From Limnephilus marmoratus (lineage: Eukaryota > Arthropoda > Insecta > Trichoptera > Limnephilidae): 64,000 bases of DNA. How positions within the stretch are numbered: the stretch's first letter is position 1; every line of letters begins with the position of its first letter. The notes below the pieces were generated by a model. That model was given only the letters and a program-made list of their open reading frames with translations, had not been told where the DNA came from and made no database searches. The stretch is from positions 32,928,040 through 32,992,039 of the forward strand of contig OU862930.1 in NCBI GenBank assembly GCA_917880885.1, read 5' to 3'. Positions 1-11,257 of the stretch are shown here, piece after piece. The translations under genes were made by a program, and so were the position numbers.

Positions 1-494
1 CGAAATCAATCACATTTATCTCTATAGATACTATATATGTAGGTATATATATTAAAAAAATATATATTTTAACCACCACTGTTGAATATCCTATGTACCT
101 GTATGTATCAAAAATATTTTGCCAATAAAATTAAAAAAAGAAACTGATGCGCATTGAAGTATACTCTGAAGGTATAAAGTTAACCATCGTAGTAAGTCGT
201 GAAAAGATTTAAAATAACAGAAAATATTGAATGACACGATGAGAGAAAAGGAATATAGTCAAGAAGTTGTGCGGCTATCCTCTGCGCCTACTCCTGCGTG
301 ATAGTTAGTTCAATCCCGACCCTCCCTTCTTGTTGACTTAGTAGAATCCTTAAATTTAACTACATATCCTTAAAATAAATAAAAAGTTTTTTCTCCAAAA
401 GGGGTTCTAAAGATAAAATGTAAAGATCTCTGAAAAACTTAAGAATGTCTTAACACATCAATGCATTTTATCTTTTGTTATTCCATGTAACATT

Positions 495-1489
495 AATGTG
501 GCCACCGTACCCATCAAGGCAGAACTAGGACCCCGAGAAGAAGATGGCAGGGCGATCCCGTATACGGAAATAGACATAGACGTGACAGATGTTAAAAAGG
601 AATGCTTAGAGCAATCAAGTCTTACCCAGACTGCAGGTAAAATTGATTTTTTTGACGGAATTCATCTCATGCATTTAAAAAAATATAGATACTTACCAAA
701 TTATTGAGCCTTTTTTATGTCCTTACACAATTTATATAATTATTTTTTTTATTATCGCTACCTTTTTCAGGCTTAATAATGGACCCGAAGAAGCATCCTG
801 CAGTAAAACGTTTTTCATGTTCCAATTGCTGCTATTCATATTCTCATAAGAGAAGTTTAAAACGTCACGTGCGTTCCCACACTGAAGAAAAACCAATTTC
901 ATGTTCCGTTTGTAATTATTCATGCTTTGAAAACTTTAAATTAAAAAGTCACATGCTTAAACATACTGGAGAAAAACCTAATTCATGTTCATACTGCAAT
1001 TTTTCATGTTCTCATAAGGTAAGTTTAAAACGTCACATGCTTACCCATACCGGAGAAAAATCTTTATCATGTTCAGACTGCAGTTACTCGTCTTCTCTAA
1101 AGGGAAATTTAAAAAATCACATGCTTACCCATACCGGAGAAAAACCTTTTTCATGTTCATACTGTAGTTACTTGTCTTCTCAAATGGGACATTTAAAAAT
1201 TCACATGCTTATCCATACGGATGAAAAACTTTTTTCATGTTCCGTTTGTAATTATTCATGTTCTCGCAAGGAATATTTAAAAAGTCACATGCTTACCCAT
1301 ACTGGAGAAAAACCTTTTTCGTGTTCATACTGCAGTTCGTCGTTTTCTCAAAATGGAACTTTAAAAAATCACATGCTTATGCATACTCAACAAAAACCTT
1401 TTTCATGTTCATATTGTAGTTACAAAAGTTCTCAAAAAGGAAATTTGAAGCGTCACGAGCTTAAGCACACTGGAGAAAAATCTTCTTGA
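495..1489 (+). CDS. C2H2 zinc-finger protein, 8 fingers, two visible exons
   Basis: Probable nuclear DNA-binding protein. The finger exon (771-1489) carries eight tandem C-x2-C-x12-H-x3-H fingers with TGEKP-type linkers and ends at a TGA. A preceding exon (to 636) encodes an acidic leader with the motif ATVPIKAE and the ending DVKKEC; it ends at a donor (CTGCAG|GTAAAA). The acceptor is at 769-770 (TTTTTCAG|GC). Both junctions are phase 1 and the join is in frame. The leader resembles the two 5' exons of the minus-strand gene at 40.8-42.65 kb, so the genes are paralogues. No in-frame ATG precedes the leader back to a stop near 414, and the AG acceptor seen in the paralogue is missing here. The true start is therefore upstream, or this copy has lost it. 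DNA target unknown. Confidence 0.8.
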
Positions 1490-1687
1490 CTGTAACTATT
1501 TATTAATTGCTTTTGTGTTGAGTTCGTAGAACCCCATTAAATAATAATAAAAAATGATTTAATAATGTTATTATTAAATTCTGCAAGTATTTTAGTTTTT
1601 ATTATTCTATTGTTCAAGCAAATTTAATCTAAGACTCTTTCTTTCTATATATTATAATAGTTTAGGCTTGTTGTTGTTAAGTGGGAT
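1490..1687. other. AT-rich 3' flank of zinc-finger gene
   Basis: Short AT-rich stretch with AATAATAATAAAAAATG near 1541, a possible polyadenylation region for the upstream gene. No coding signal seen. Confidence 0.3.
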
Positions 1688-1893
1688 TTAATTATCCACT
1701 AAGAGATGTTTTGCGAATTTTGAAGAAGTGTTTTTATTATTACAACATCGTATACGTTCTTTGAATCTGTTTGAGAATGCTCTACCCTTTTGTCCGATGT
1801 AAGTGGCGTTATAGTCGGCGTAGTTACATTTTAATTCATATACGCCACTGTTATTAAGTGCATGATTTCTACCTTTTAAGGCTTGTTCCTATA
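1688..1893 (-). pseudogene. GIY-YIG endonuclease fragment, Penelope-like
   Basis: On the minus strand an open stretch of about 65 codons ends at TAA (1688-1690). It contains SGVYELKCN, then ATYIGQKGRAFSNRFKER, then KFAKHLL. This is the GIY-YIG nuclease pattern (a GVY in place of GIY, a TYIG pair, an R in the next helix, an H in the AEHLL-like segment), as found C-terminal to the reverse transcriptase in Penelope-like retroelements. No reverse transcriptase is recognisable upstream (1894-2140), so only the endonuclease end remains. Related GIY-YIG domains also occur outside Penelope elements, so the family assignment is inference. Confidence 0.6.
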
Positions 1894-2141
1894 TTATTAT
1901 TGTTTCTCAAAGCTATACATTCGTATAGTCATAGTCATTGTCGTGGGTGGCTGCATCCGAGTGACTCGGTTATCCATTAAATGAGCAATGGATGCAGATG
2001 ATGGTGAGGCTACCTCCCTGATGGACGATCCTTTGACATTTATTTTAATTAATTACATTTATTTTATTTTGAATTGTACTTATTAATATGATGCTTTTAT
2101 TGTATGTTATTATTAGGTCTCTACCTATTATGTTTTTCATG

Positions 2142-2308
2142 TTTTAATTAAATGAAGACAATATTAGCGAAACTCCTAAAAAATATGAAAACAGAAAATC
2201 AGAAAAATATAGGTCACATCTAGGACTCGAACCCAGGATTTTCAATTGATTTTCGTTAATATTGTTTTCATTTAATTAAAATATTATAATTTGAGGTTTT
2301 ACTCATTA
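2142..2308. repeat. Fold-back repeat with SINE-tail arms (copy 1)
   Basis: Inverted arms: TTTTAATTAAATGAAG followed by ACAATATTAGCGAAACT on the left, and the complementary TTTTCGTTAATATTG plus TTTTCATTTAATTAAAA on the right. The centre holds a tRNA B-box-like sequence read on the minus strand (GGGTTCGAGTCC). The right end continues with AATTTGAGGTTTTACTCATT. A second copy with the same arrangement lies at 47374-47530. The arms match the tail of the SINE at 2508-2665. Confidence 0.65.
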
Positions 2309-2507
2309 AATTCGAAACAAATATTCATCCTAGACTTGTAGAAAGAGACAATAGATGTCGCATATTAAAAATAAATATAAATACACTATCTAGATAGCAT
2401 TTAGTTCGGGTTTGAATCATGCAATCATACATAAAAATAGCAGCCAATAAAAATTAAGATATTAGTTCTTAGTTGAAGTAAGATACAGTATGTGACCGAA
2501 TCGGACA

Positions 2508-2665
2508 GGGACACATTAGCTCATTTGGTAGAGCTCCGCCTCGGCAAGAAGTAGGTCGTGGCTTCGAGTCCTATATGTGACCGTATCTTTTTCTAATTTT
2601 TCTGTTTTCAGATTATCGATTGAGTTTCGTTAATATTGTCCGTTTTACTCATTTTGCTAAAAATA
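2508..2665 (+). mobile_element. tRNA-derived SINE
   Basis: A pol III promoter is visible: A box TTAGCTCATTTGGTAGAGC (2516-2534) and B box GGCTTCGAGTCC (2560-2571), with a weak acceptor-stem pairing (GGACACA with TGTGACC). After the tRNA-like head comes a tail with TTTTTCTGTTTTCAG, then CGATTGAGTTTCGTTAATATTG, ending near TTTTACTCATT. The tail also occurs in the two fold-back repeats. The head does not fold as a perfect tRNA, so this is a SINE and not a functional tRNA gene. Confidence 0.7.
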
Positions 2666-4330
2666 AATGTTTTTCGTTTAATTTTTTATTATATTTTTTC
2701 CCTTTGCAATGTAATATTTTTACCTACGTGAGATACTATATATGTAATATAGCAGCCAGGGATTGCACCATCCTCCCAGTCCTGCTGGATTAAAAACTTA
2801 AATAAAAATAAAATAATCAGATTGTGGGTAATACTTACTTCTTATTTTTCTTATTTAAACAACTTCATCAGCAATTAATGTACACATAATTAATCTGCCT
2901 TCCTGTTTCTAGGAAGATATAAACTAATCTTTGAAAATACACGTACTTCAGCTTTCCAAAATTGTTTAAGTTAATTTCTAGTGGCGTTACAGCTACCATT
3001 ACAGAATTCTCTCATTTTTTATTTTTAGATCTCGCAAAGTTCTCTTATGTATCATGTTATATGCTTTTTCCAATGATATCCTTTGAACGAACACGATGGT
3101 CTCTTTTACTGTGTGATTTCTTCTTGGTTCACAAAACTTTTTGTAAGTATATTATGCTGTCATATTGTCTTCGTTTAAGAACGAAAAAATTCAATCGGAC
3201 CATGGGATTGGTTTCTGACATCAAATTAGATTTTTTAAAAGATGTGAGGGAGCGGGCCAGATCGGTAGAGATGGGACGAGAGAAATGAAAGGCGTCAGTC
3301 GATGTATGAGTCAGTCTTTATTGTGGCTACGTAGCGGAGGTCGAAGCGGAGCGGGAGCGGAGTGACAGTGGTGCCGATAGTGATGCTGCTGCGTGATGAT
3401 GAGTGAAGAGAAGGTCAGGAGACTACGGCGGTGAAGATCACAGGTCTTCAGGGAGCCGGCGCGTTGCTCTACACCATGGCGGTGTAGAAGTGACCTTGGT
3501 CCAGGCGGTCGACCGTCGTCGTGTTGACGAGGTATGGCGGCTGTGTGTCCAGTGGGTGCAGTACAGCCAGGTGTTCTAGGCCTTTCGCGTAGGTGGCGAA
3601 ATTATTATTCCTAGGCGGTCGTCGGTACTACGCTGAAGGTAGGTATGCCGTAGTTTCCATACGTGTTCCGTGGAGGTCATTGGCGCAGCGGTAGATTTCG
3701 CAGAGCGGGTTAAGTGGCCGCTACAAATGAATATTTGTTTTCGAAATAATACCACGTACATAATATTTTTTAAACCTACAAGTTTGAATTTGGAGAGCAA
3801 ATACATGTTTTTTCTTCTACTTATACCTAAGTGTATTCGATTACTTACACAAGAATATGTTATTTGAGTTATATCTAAATATCAATAAGTAATATACCTA
3901 GGTAGGTACTCAATAAAAGTGGTGTTCGTAAAAGTATTTACGTCTAACCATAAACTGATCGCTGATATGTGAAATTACAAATATGTGTTTTAGATTAGGT
4001 TTCAATTTTAATTCTAGGTAAGATAAAAAATGTTATGTGATTTCTTCAAAAGCAAAGATTTCATAATTGCATTAAGGTTAAACGTCACGTACGTAATCTA
4101 CGCATTCACAGATGGCGCCAATTAAATAATTTTAGGTTATTAATACTTTTTGCACGTTACGCTTTAAAATATTAAGGTAAATTAATTGTTTGCGCCCGTA
4201 CATATTTAACACTCCCGGATCCACGATGCGATTATAGTTAACAACGCTCTTTAAAACATCAATAACTCCTCAAATGCTTCAATCATTAAATCAACATTTT
4301 AGATATTACCAAAAAATATATTTTTGCATC
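2666..4330. other. Unannotated region with a GC-rich block
   Basis: Mostly AT-rich with no supported gene. From about 3290 to 3715 there is a markedly GC-richer block with many CG dinucleotides and TGGCGG/GCGGTCG words, unlike its flanks, probably an old transposon or LTR piece. I could not assign it. Confidence 0.3.
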
Positions 4331-4733
4331 TGTTAAGATTTCAGGTACTGAAATATTAATATTTGTGATTGTCACCCTAATGGTTGTGGCAACATTTTTT
4401 TGTGTTGGCAATTGCCAGGGCGATTTCGTATTGCCACGGATTTTTTAATTCCTTCTTCTCTTGTTACCATCCGTCTTGTGCGGGTCGTTTTTGGCAAAAC
4501 GTCTGCTGCCAGGTTTTCACTTCATGTGGGTTATAAAACCGCGGAGAGAGATAGCATCATTGGGCTCACCGTACATGAGCTACCCTACGGGTCTTTTATT
4601 GTTTCAATAAAGACCAATTATTCAAGAGCTGGAGATATTATTGAAGAGTTACTCCAGCCACACTTCCCTTTGGAATCTGGTGTTACCACGCCGGATTGCT
4701 CTGTCAGGAGAGCGGAAGTTGAGATCCTGAACA
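4331..4733 (+). repeat. 5' LTR of BEL element A
   Basis: 403 bp, TG...CA ends. Contains a TATA box (TTATAAAA at 4531) and AATAAA (4607-4612), the usual U3-R-U5 order. Relative to the 3' LTR it has GGAGAT after CAAGAGCT and lacks a duplication of about 23 bp (TATTGAAGAGTTACTCCAGC...) present in the 3' copy. Confidence 0.92.
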
Positions 4734-4940
4734 TTGATCCATTCGAGCCGGGTGATCATTATTTGGATTGATTCATTCAAGCTGGGTGATCATTATTTGG
4801 ATTGATCCATTTGAGACGGAAGATCATTATTTGGAGTGGCCCAGTCAGGCCTCATCATCATCGGGAGTGGTCCAGTCGGCGTCCTCATCACCATCATTGG
4901 ATTGATCAAGCGAGCCTCATCACGACGCTCGCATGCACAG
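4734..4940 (+). repeat. Primer-binding region amplified as ~35-bp repeats
   Basis: Directly after the 5' LTR comes TTGATCCATTCGAGCCGG, which resembles the leader start of the other BEL elements here (TTGATCCTTCGAGTCGG, TTGGTCCTTCAGCGG). The unit TTGATCC...GGGTGATCATTATTTGGA is repeated about three times with few changes. Two or three more diverged copies (GTGGCCCAGTC..., GTGGTCCAGTC...) follow. The first unit is the likely primer-binding site. Confidence 0.6.
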
Positions 4941-5318
4941 CAAATCAGGTTGTAGCCTTCCTATCATTGTCCTTTCAAATTCCATTTAAAAAGCTAAAAA
5001 TCTGTGTAGATGCCACATTATTTCGTATTGATTATATCGAATTACATTCGGGTGTTCATAATCTGATGCTTTCAATATAGCATAAATTTGTTGGTGATAA
5101 TAATTTTTATTGTTGTATTCAGTCTGCCGAATAACTTTGCTTTTGCCTACCTACATTTCTAGCCACGCGTTTGCAAGTTTTGTCTTTGTATGCCATAGTA
5201 TTGTGATTGGCTTCTCTATGATCCAAAGTATTATTCATTATTGTTTACGTCAAACCGCGTCAAACTGCCGTATTGTGTTTTCAGTTTTTAAATCAAGTTA
5301 GTGTTATTTCGTTAAAAA

Positions 5319-6500
5319 ATGGAACTCGACAGGTTGATTAAACGGCGCGGGGTTTTGAAAGGTTCATTAACGAGATTCGAAACCTATTTAAGCAACGAAA
5401 ATGATATTACACCTGGCGTATTGTCATCGAGGTTAGACGCCATCAAACCTTCTCTGATAGAATTCTCCAAAATTCAGCTGGAGATTGATTTATTGAACAA
5501 ATCAGAAGATAATGACGCAAGGGATAATTTTGAAGGTACATATTTTAATATAATTGCATTAGGACAGGAAATGTTATCAAAATTTAAGAAGATTGAAAAT
5601 GTCCCAAATATCTCAGTAAATTTACCACCAATCTCTATACCAGTGTTTTCAGGTGACAACCATAAATGGTTGACTTTTAAAAATTCGTTCATTGCCTTAA
5701 TTCATGATAACAGTAAATTAAATAATGTTCAGAAATTTCATTACCTTATTAGTTATGTGTCCGGAGAGGCACTTGATTTGATTAGTTCTCTAGAAATAAC
5801 CGGGGATAATTATAGTGCAGCTTGAACAATGCTTATTTCGAGATACGAAAATGTCCGACTTATAGCAAATAGACATTTGAATTTCTTATTTAATTTTACA
5901 CCGTTAAAACGACAGAATCATCATGAATTACAGAACTTAATTGATCATGCAAACATTCATTTGAGAGCTTTACACAACTTAAAGCTACCAACAGAACATT
6001 GGGACACATTAATTATTCATATTCTAACCTCAAAGTTAGATAATCACACACGTAGCCTTTGGGAATCAATAGAATGCGACGAAGTTTATCCTACGTTCGT
6101 GCAGTTTAGCAATTTTATTTCACAAAGGTCTCAGATCCTGGAAACTATCCAAGGTGACATTGGTGGAATGCAACAGAAATCGGAACCAGTTGCAACAAAA
6201 CCAAAGTTTTTTTAATTTTAAGGTAAGGAATCCTACAAACAAGGTTACGTTAGCGTCAAGCAACGTTAATTGTATGCTGTGTAATGACAGTCATTTAATT
6301 TATTCTTGCAAAATATTTGTTAACAAAGAACCAGCGGCACGAAGAAAGCTCGTTTCAGAGAACAATTTATGATATAACTGCCTAAAACCGGGGCACCCTT
6401 CAAAGTTGTGCAGGTGGAAGGAAAAATGCAGTGTTTGTGATCGAAAACACCACACTCTGTTACATATCAATACTGATAATATACAAGCGGGTACTTCAAC
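5319..6500 (+). pseudogene. BEL element A gag (broken)
   Basis: Starts at ATG 5319 (MELDRLIKRRG...). The N-terminal part and the mid-region (SIPVFSGDNHKW, then NKFHYLISYVSGEAL-like) match the gag of BEL/Pao elements. A TGA at 5823 replaces an expected tryptophan codon. The same frame then continues to 6215, where a T-run near 6208 shifts the frame. The zinc-knuckle part (CMLCNDSH, NCLKPGH, CSVCDRKHHTLLH) follows in another frame with a further TGA at 6370-6372. Role in an active element: capsid protein binding the RNA genome. Confidence 0.85.
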
Positions 6501-6927
6501 TGGCAAGGGTCAGTCGGAGGCACCAGTAAATTTAGCATGTCATAGTGACATGAACGGGCGGGAAATTTTACTATCTACCGTAATAGTAAAAATAGAAGAC
6601 GCGTATGGTGGAACATACAAAATACGCGCACTTTTGGATTCGGGTTCAATGTCTAATTTTATTACAAAGGATACTTGTAAAAGATTAAATTTGCATTGTA
6701 CAAAGTTGAATATACCTGTTTCAGGTTTGCATAATAATTTAATTCATGTAAAGGAAACAGTTGACATTAAATTTAAATCATTATGTTCTTAATACCGGGA
6801 TGAAATATCTTGTTTGGTATTAGATGAGATTTCTTGCAATCTTCCTCAGACCTTGATTAATCCAAAAATGTTGAACATTCCAGACGGTATCCAGTTAGCT
6901 GATCCGCAGTTTTACCAGCCAGCTTCT
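6501..6927 (+). pseudogene. BEL element A aspartic protease region (broken)
   Basis: Contains ALLDSGSMSNFIT, a D-S-G retroviral-type aspartic protease active site, continuing the gag frame. A TAA at 6790-6792 interrupts it; the same frame resumes with CLVLDEISCNLPQ and runs into LADPQFYQPAS. There it is cut by an inserted LINE tail. The protease would process the gag-pol polyprotein. Confidence 0.8.
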
Positions 6928-7280
6928 ATTTTTTTTTTTTTTTTTTTTTTAACTTTATTTATTTCCATTTCTTTGTACATAGATATAATGTATAATAGCA
7001 AATAGTATAAAAAAACATAAAATATAATAGCAAATAAAATGAATAAGAAATGAAAACCCACTAAGGCACTGCCTGAGTGTGGGTAATATTAAAACAAAAT
7101 ACTATATTTCTAAGTACCCAAAGTATAAAAAAACTTAAAAATAAAAAACATATAAAATATAAAGTTAGTATAAAAAGTTAGTATTACATACGTAGAATAA
7201 ATGAAAAAGGTTTTGTTTCAGCTATTATAAAAATAAAATAAAAATATGGAGAAAAACATATTAATTTCAATTTTTTTTAA
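6928..7280 (-). mobile_element. LINE 3' tail inserted into BEL element A
   Basis: Begins with a run of about 22 T (minus-strand poly(A)) and continues AT-rich with no coding. It splits the protease-reverse transcriptase linker: LADPQFYQPAS lies before, IDMLIGAEIFWQ after. In the homologous BEL element B these segments are adjacent. The 5' end is truncated and the target duplication is not clear. Confidence 0.6.
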
Positions 7281-9868
7281 AGTTATTGATATGCTGATCG
7301 GAGCAGAGATATTCTGGCAGGTGGTTCGTACGGATCAGATACAGTTAGGAAAGGATAAACCTTCATTGCATCGAACGGAGCTAGGCTGGATAATATCAGG
7401 AGCTGTACATAATACGAGGCCAGTTAAAGTTTGTCATATTTCATTAAATTCTTTGCAGAATCAAATAGAAAGGTTTTGGAAGGTTGAAGAAATTGAAAAT
7501 ATTAAGCATCACTCTCTGGAAGATAGTGAATGTGAAAAGATTTTCGAAGGCACGCATAAACGCGATGCAAATGGTAGATTTGTAGTGAACTTACCATTTA
7601 AATCTAACCTATCTCAATTAGGAGATTCATTTAGTATTGCTAAAAGTAGATTAGTGTCAATGGAAAGGAAATTCTTAAGACAACCTAGTTTAAAGGAACA
7701 ATACCTACTCGGAATTTATTGATGCGTATCTTGCGTTAGGTCACATGACTGAATGTGAACCTCCAATACGTGATGAAACTACTTATTATTTACCACATCA
7801 CGCTGTATTTAAAGAATCAAGCACAACTACTAAAATTCGTGTTGTTTTTGACGGGTCGGCTAAACCCGCTCGAGGGATTTCTTTGAATCGCGCTCTAATG
7901 ATTGGGCCCACCATTCAAAATGATATATTTTGCCACTTGGTATTTTTCAGAAAACATCAATATGCAGTCACCGCAGATATTGCAAAGATGTACCGCCAAA
8001 TTAATATCAACCCGGAACACAGAAATTACCAACGTATATTATGGAGAAGGGATGCGGAGGATTGTTCGAAACACTATACGCTAAACACGGTGACATATGG
8101 TTTGGCTCCTTCGCCTTATTTAGCAATACGTTGTCTGCATCAGCTAGGTAATGACGTTTCATTTACTCATCCATTAGCTAGTAAATCCCTTAAGGAAAAT
8201 TTTTATGTAGATGATTTTCTTTCTGGTAGTGACTCCATTGATACTTGTCACTTGCTTAAATCACAAATCATTAATGCGCTTGCTACAGCAGGCATGGAGA
8301 TTAGAAAATGGAGGTCTAATGCGCCCTCGATTAATGATTCTAAAGATAATTTAGAATTATTGCCAAATGAATCCAATGAAGCTATGATTCTCGGATTAAT
8401 ATGGGACACCAAACTTGATGAGTTTACCTATCAGGTAGAAAGCATAGACTCAAAGTTAGAAGTAACAAAACGTCAAGTTTTATCATTAATTTCAGAAGTA
8501 TTTGACCCTTTAGGACTGGTAGGCCCAGTAATCATTGTCGGTAAGATAATTATGCAAAGATTGTGGAAGCTAAAAACATCCTGGGATGACAAGCTACCCA
8601 ATGACCTTTTATTGGCCTGGCAGACTTACACGCTGAGTCTCAGTAAAGCAAATCATATTCGGGTACCGAGGAAAATTTTCTGCTTTAATAAAAAATCTTT
8701 TAGAAATAGGGAGATATTTAATAATTATTCTTCATTAAGACGACTGAGGCGCGTAGTTGCTTATATGTTACGTTTCATACATAACTGTTCTAAACGAAGA
8801 CCGATGCGGGTCGACGAGCTTTCTGTAATCGAACTGGAACATGCCATGCATGTATTGATTTTGAACGCTCAGCGATTCGCATTTCATGATGAAATAGCGT
8901 CGGTGAGTAATGGAAGATTTGTATCTAGGCAGAGCAAAGTAAAGGCACTAAATCCTTTTATGCAGGATGGGTTGTTGTGTGTTGGAGGTCGACTATCACA
9001 ATCCGATATTACCTCAGTTTCTCAAAAACATCCAATTTTGTTACCACAAAATCATAAGTTGACTGACTTAATAATAACCCATCTGCATTATGAGAATTTA
9101 CATTTAGGATGTAATGCTCTGCTCGCATTACTGCGTTTACGTTTTTGGCCAATATTTGGTAAAAACGCAGTGAAGCGAGCACTGCATAAATGTATTGTAT
9201 GTTTCCGAGTCCGTCCGCGCGAGTGTCGCCAGCTCATGGGTGACCTTCCTGCTGACCGATTCCGAATCCATAGACCATTTTATGTAACCAGCATAGATTT
9301 TGCAGGTTCAATTTTAATTAAGTCTGGTTTAACCAGAAATGCTAAGAGTGTAAAATCTTACATATGTTTATTTATTTGTTTTTCAACGAAGGCAATTCAC
9401 CTAGAATTAGTGACTAATTTAACTTCAATGGCATTTATGAATGCATTGAAAAGCTTTATAGCTAGGAGGGGTAAACCCTCACGACTCTTTACTGATAACT
9501 TTACAGGTAGTTATAGGGAACTTACTGAACTATTTGATTTTTTGAAGGCATCTGATAAAGAAATCCATAATTTTTTGGCCCAGCAGAATATTAGCTGGAG
9601 TTTCTTGCCTCCCCGCTCACCGCATCACGGGGGACTTTGGGAAAGTGCAGTTAAAATGACCAAGTTGCATTTAAAAAAAGCAATGCGGTCAACTGTTTTG
9701 ACATACGAAGGCATGAATACCATACTAATACAGATTGAGGCTTGTTTAAATTCCCGTCCTCTGACTCCATTAACATCAGATCCAAATGACTTAAACGCAC
9801 TCACTCTGTCACACTTCCTTATTGGCGACAAACTGTTAGCATTACCTGATATCCACCATCTGCCTTAA
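7281..9868 (+). pseudogene. BEL element A pol: reverse transcriptase and integrase, RNase H missing
   Basis: The linker (7281-7722) ends at a frame break. From about 7745 a long open frame of 707 codons follows. Reverse transcriptase: RVVFDGSA, ADIAKMYRQI (first catalytic D), then YVDDFL (catalytic D pair, near 8205). The segment after VPRKI jumps to a sequence normally located after RNase H (LRRLRRVVAYMLRF), so the RNase H domain is absent while the frame stays open. Integrase: a zinc-binding H/H/C/C region (HLHYENLHLG ... KCIVC), catalytic SIDFAG, LFTDNF and LWES. The second integrase motif is missing two residues relative to the usual SDNGTNF pattern. The frame ends at a TAA about 14 bp before the next block. 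Confidence 0.88.
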
Positions 9869-9881
9869 TATTTACCAAAAT

Positions 9882-10184
9882 ATGTCTACCGTTGTTCAAT
9901 CTTTTTGGCACAGATGGAGCCGGGAATACCTAGCAGAATTGCAGAACCGAGTCAAATGGCAAGAAGGACGTCAACGCAGTTTACAGCCTGGTGACATGGT
10001 CATCATCAAGGACAACCAACTACCTCCGCAGTACTGGGGGATGGCGCGAGTGACGGAGATCCACCCTGGCCAAGACGGACGCGTCCGCGTCGTCTCCTTG
10101 AGGACGGCCAGAGGTGTCACCAAAAGAGCCGTGACACAGCTTTGTCTACTTCCCATGGAGGATCCTTCCTCCAACCTGGATTAA
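9882..10184 (+). pseudogene. BEL element A integrase C-terminal domain
   Basis: Encodes FWHRWSREYLAELQNR, then LQPGDMVIIKDNQLPP and KRAVTQLCLLPME. This is the C-terminal domain typical of BEL/Pao polyproteins, separated from the integrase core by a small frame disruption. Followed by about 330 bp of non-coding sequence up to the 3' LTR. Confidence 0.85.
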
Positions 10185-10517
10185 GAACCAATTACAACGC
10201 TAAAAGTGATGTGATGTGTAAATCAAAGTGCCGTCAGGCTCATCAGTGCCAAGTGTTAAACTATTTTCTCATAAGTGGGTGCAGCGCACCAGAAGGTTCT
10301 ACGTTATTAAACTTTTATTTTTTAATGTCAAGTCTGACATAGGGTTATATACTTAGTTATAAGTTTTTTGTTATTATTTTGATATCCATATATTGAATAT
10401 TGTTTATTTTTGTATGTGAACTCGCTGGGTAAATTCTAAGTACCAATGTTGCAATCTCTTCTTATATTATGTTATGAAAAACGACTTTTCCTTAATACTC
10501 GTTTTTGGGCGGGAATA

Positions 10518-10937
10518 TGTTAAGATTTCATGTACTGAAATATTAATATTTGTGATTGTCACCCTAATGGTTGTGGCAACATTTTTTTGTGTTGGCAATT
10601 GCCAGGGCGATTTCGTATTGCCACGGATTTTTTAATTCCTTCTTCTCTTGTTACCATCCGTCTTGGACAGGTCGTTTTTGGCAAAACGTCTGCTGCCAGG
10701 TTTTCACTTCATGCGGGTTATAAAACCGCCGAGAGAGATAGAATCATTGGGCTCACCGTACATGAGCTACCCTACGGGTCTTTTATTGTTTCAATAAAGA
10801 CCAATTATTCAAGAGCTATTATTGAAGAGTTACTCCAGCCACTATTGAAGAGTTACTCCAGCCACACTTCCCTTTGGAATCTGGTGTTACCACGCCGGAT
10901 TGCTCTGTCAGGAGAGCGGAAGTTGAGATCCTGAACA
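10518..10937 (+). repeat. 3' LTR of BEL element A
   Basis: 420 bp, near-identical to the 5' LTR apart from a short internal duplication (TATTGAAGAGTTACTCCAGC repeated near 10815 and 10843) and scattered substitutions. Followed at once by the GCATC target duplication. Confidence 0.92.
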
Positions 10938-11257
10938 GCATCCGTAAAAAATATTTAAAAAATTGTGACTATTCTGTATAAAATAATAAAAAAATGTTTT
11001 CCTAAAAGTCGACACATTTCTTTGTCAGGTGCGACAACAAAATTTAAATTTCTATAGGAATAACAGAGAAGAAAAAACATTAATTCATTACAACCTCATT
11101 AACCTACGTCCAATATTACGATCTCCTTTTAGTTATGTATGACAAAAAGAGATAAAATAAAACGTTAAAAACTTTTGCCTATCTGTAGAGACTATTTTAC
11201 TTCTCAAAGTTGACATCATAATACGTTTGTCGTCGCTTTCTAGTGCATTAATTTGAA
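10938..11257. other. No gene seen
   Basis: AT-rich intergenic sequence after the BEL A target duplication. Nothing supported. Confidence 0.3.

Larger units (their letters stand above)
4331..10937 (+). mobile_element. BEL/Pao LTR retrotransposon (element A), both LTRs present
   Basis: An LTR retrotransposon bounded by two highly similar LTRs (4331-4733 and 10518-10937), each starting TGTTAAGATT and ending CTGAACA. It is flanked by a perfect 5-bp target duplication GCATC (4326-4330 and 10938-10942). Inside, in order, are BEL-type gag with zinc knuckles, aspartic protease, reverse transcriptase, integrase and the C-terminal domain found in this superfamily. The coding region carries several nonsense codons, a frameshift, an inserted LINE tail and a deleted RNase H, so the copy cannot move by itself. 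A G-rich tract GGGCGGGAATA lies directly before the 3' LTR as polypurine tract. Confidence 0.93.

Noticed and set aside
2508..2590. Functional tRNA gene
   Set aside because: A and B boxes are good, but the acceptor and anticodon stems pair poorly and the downstream tail is a dispersed repeat, so it is a SINE head.
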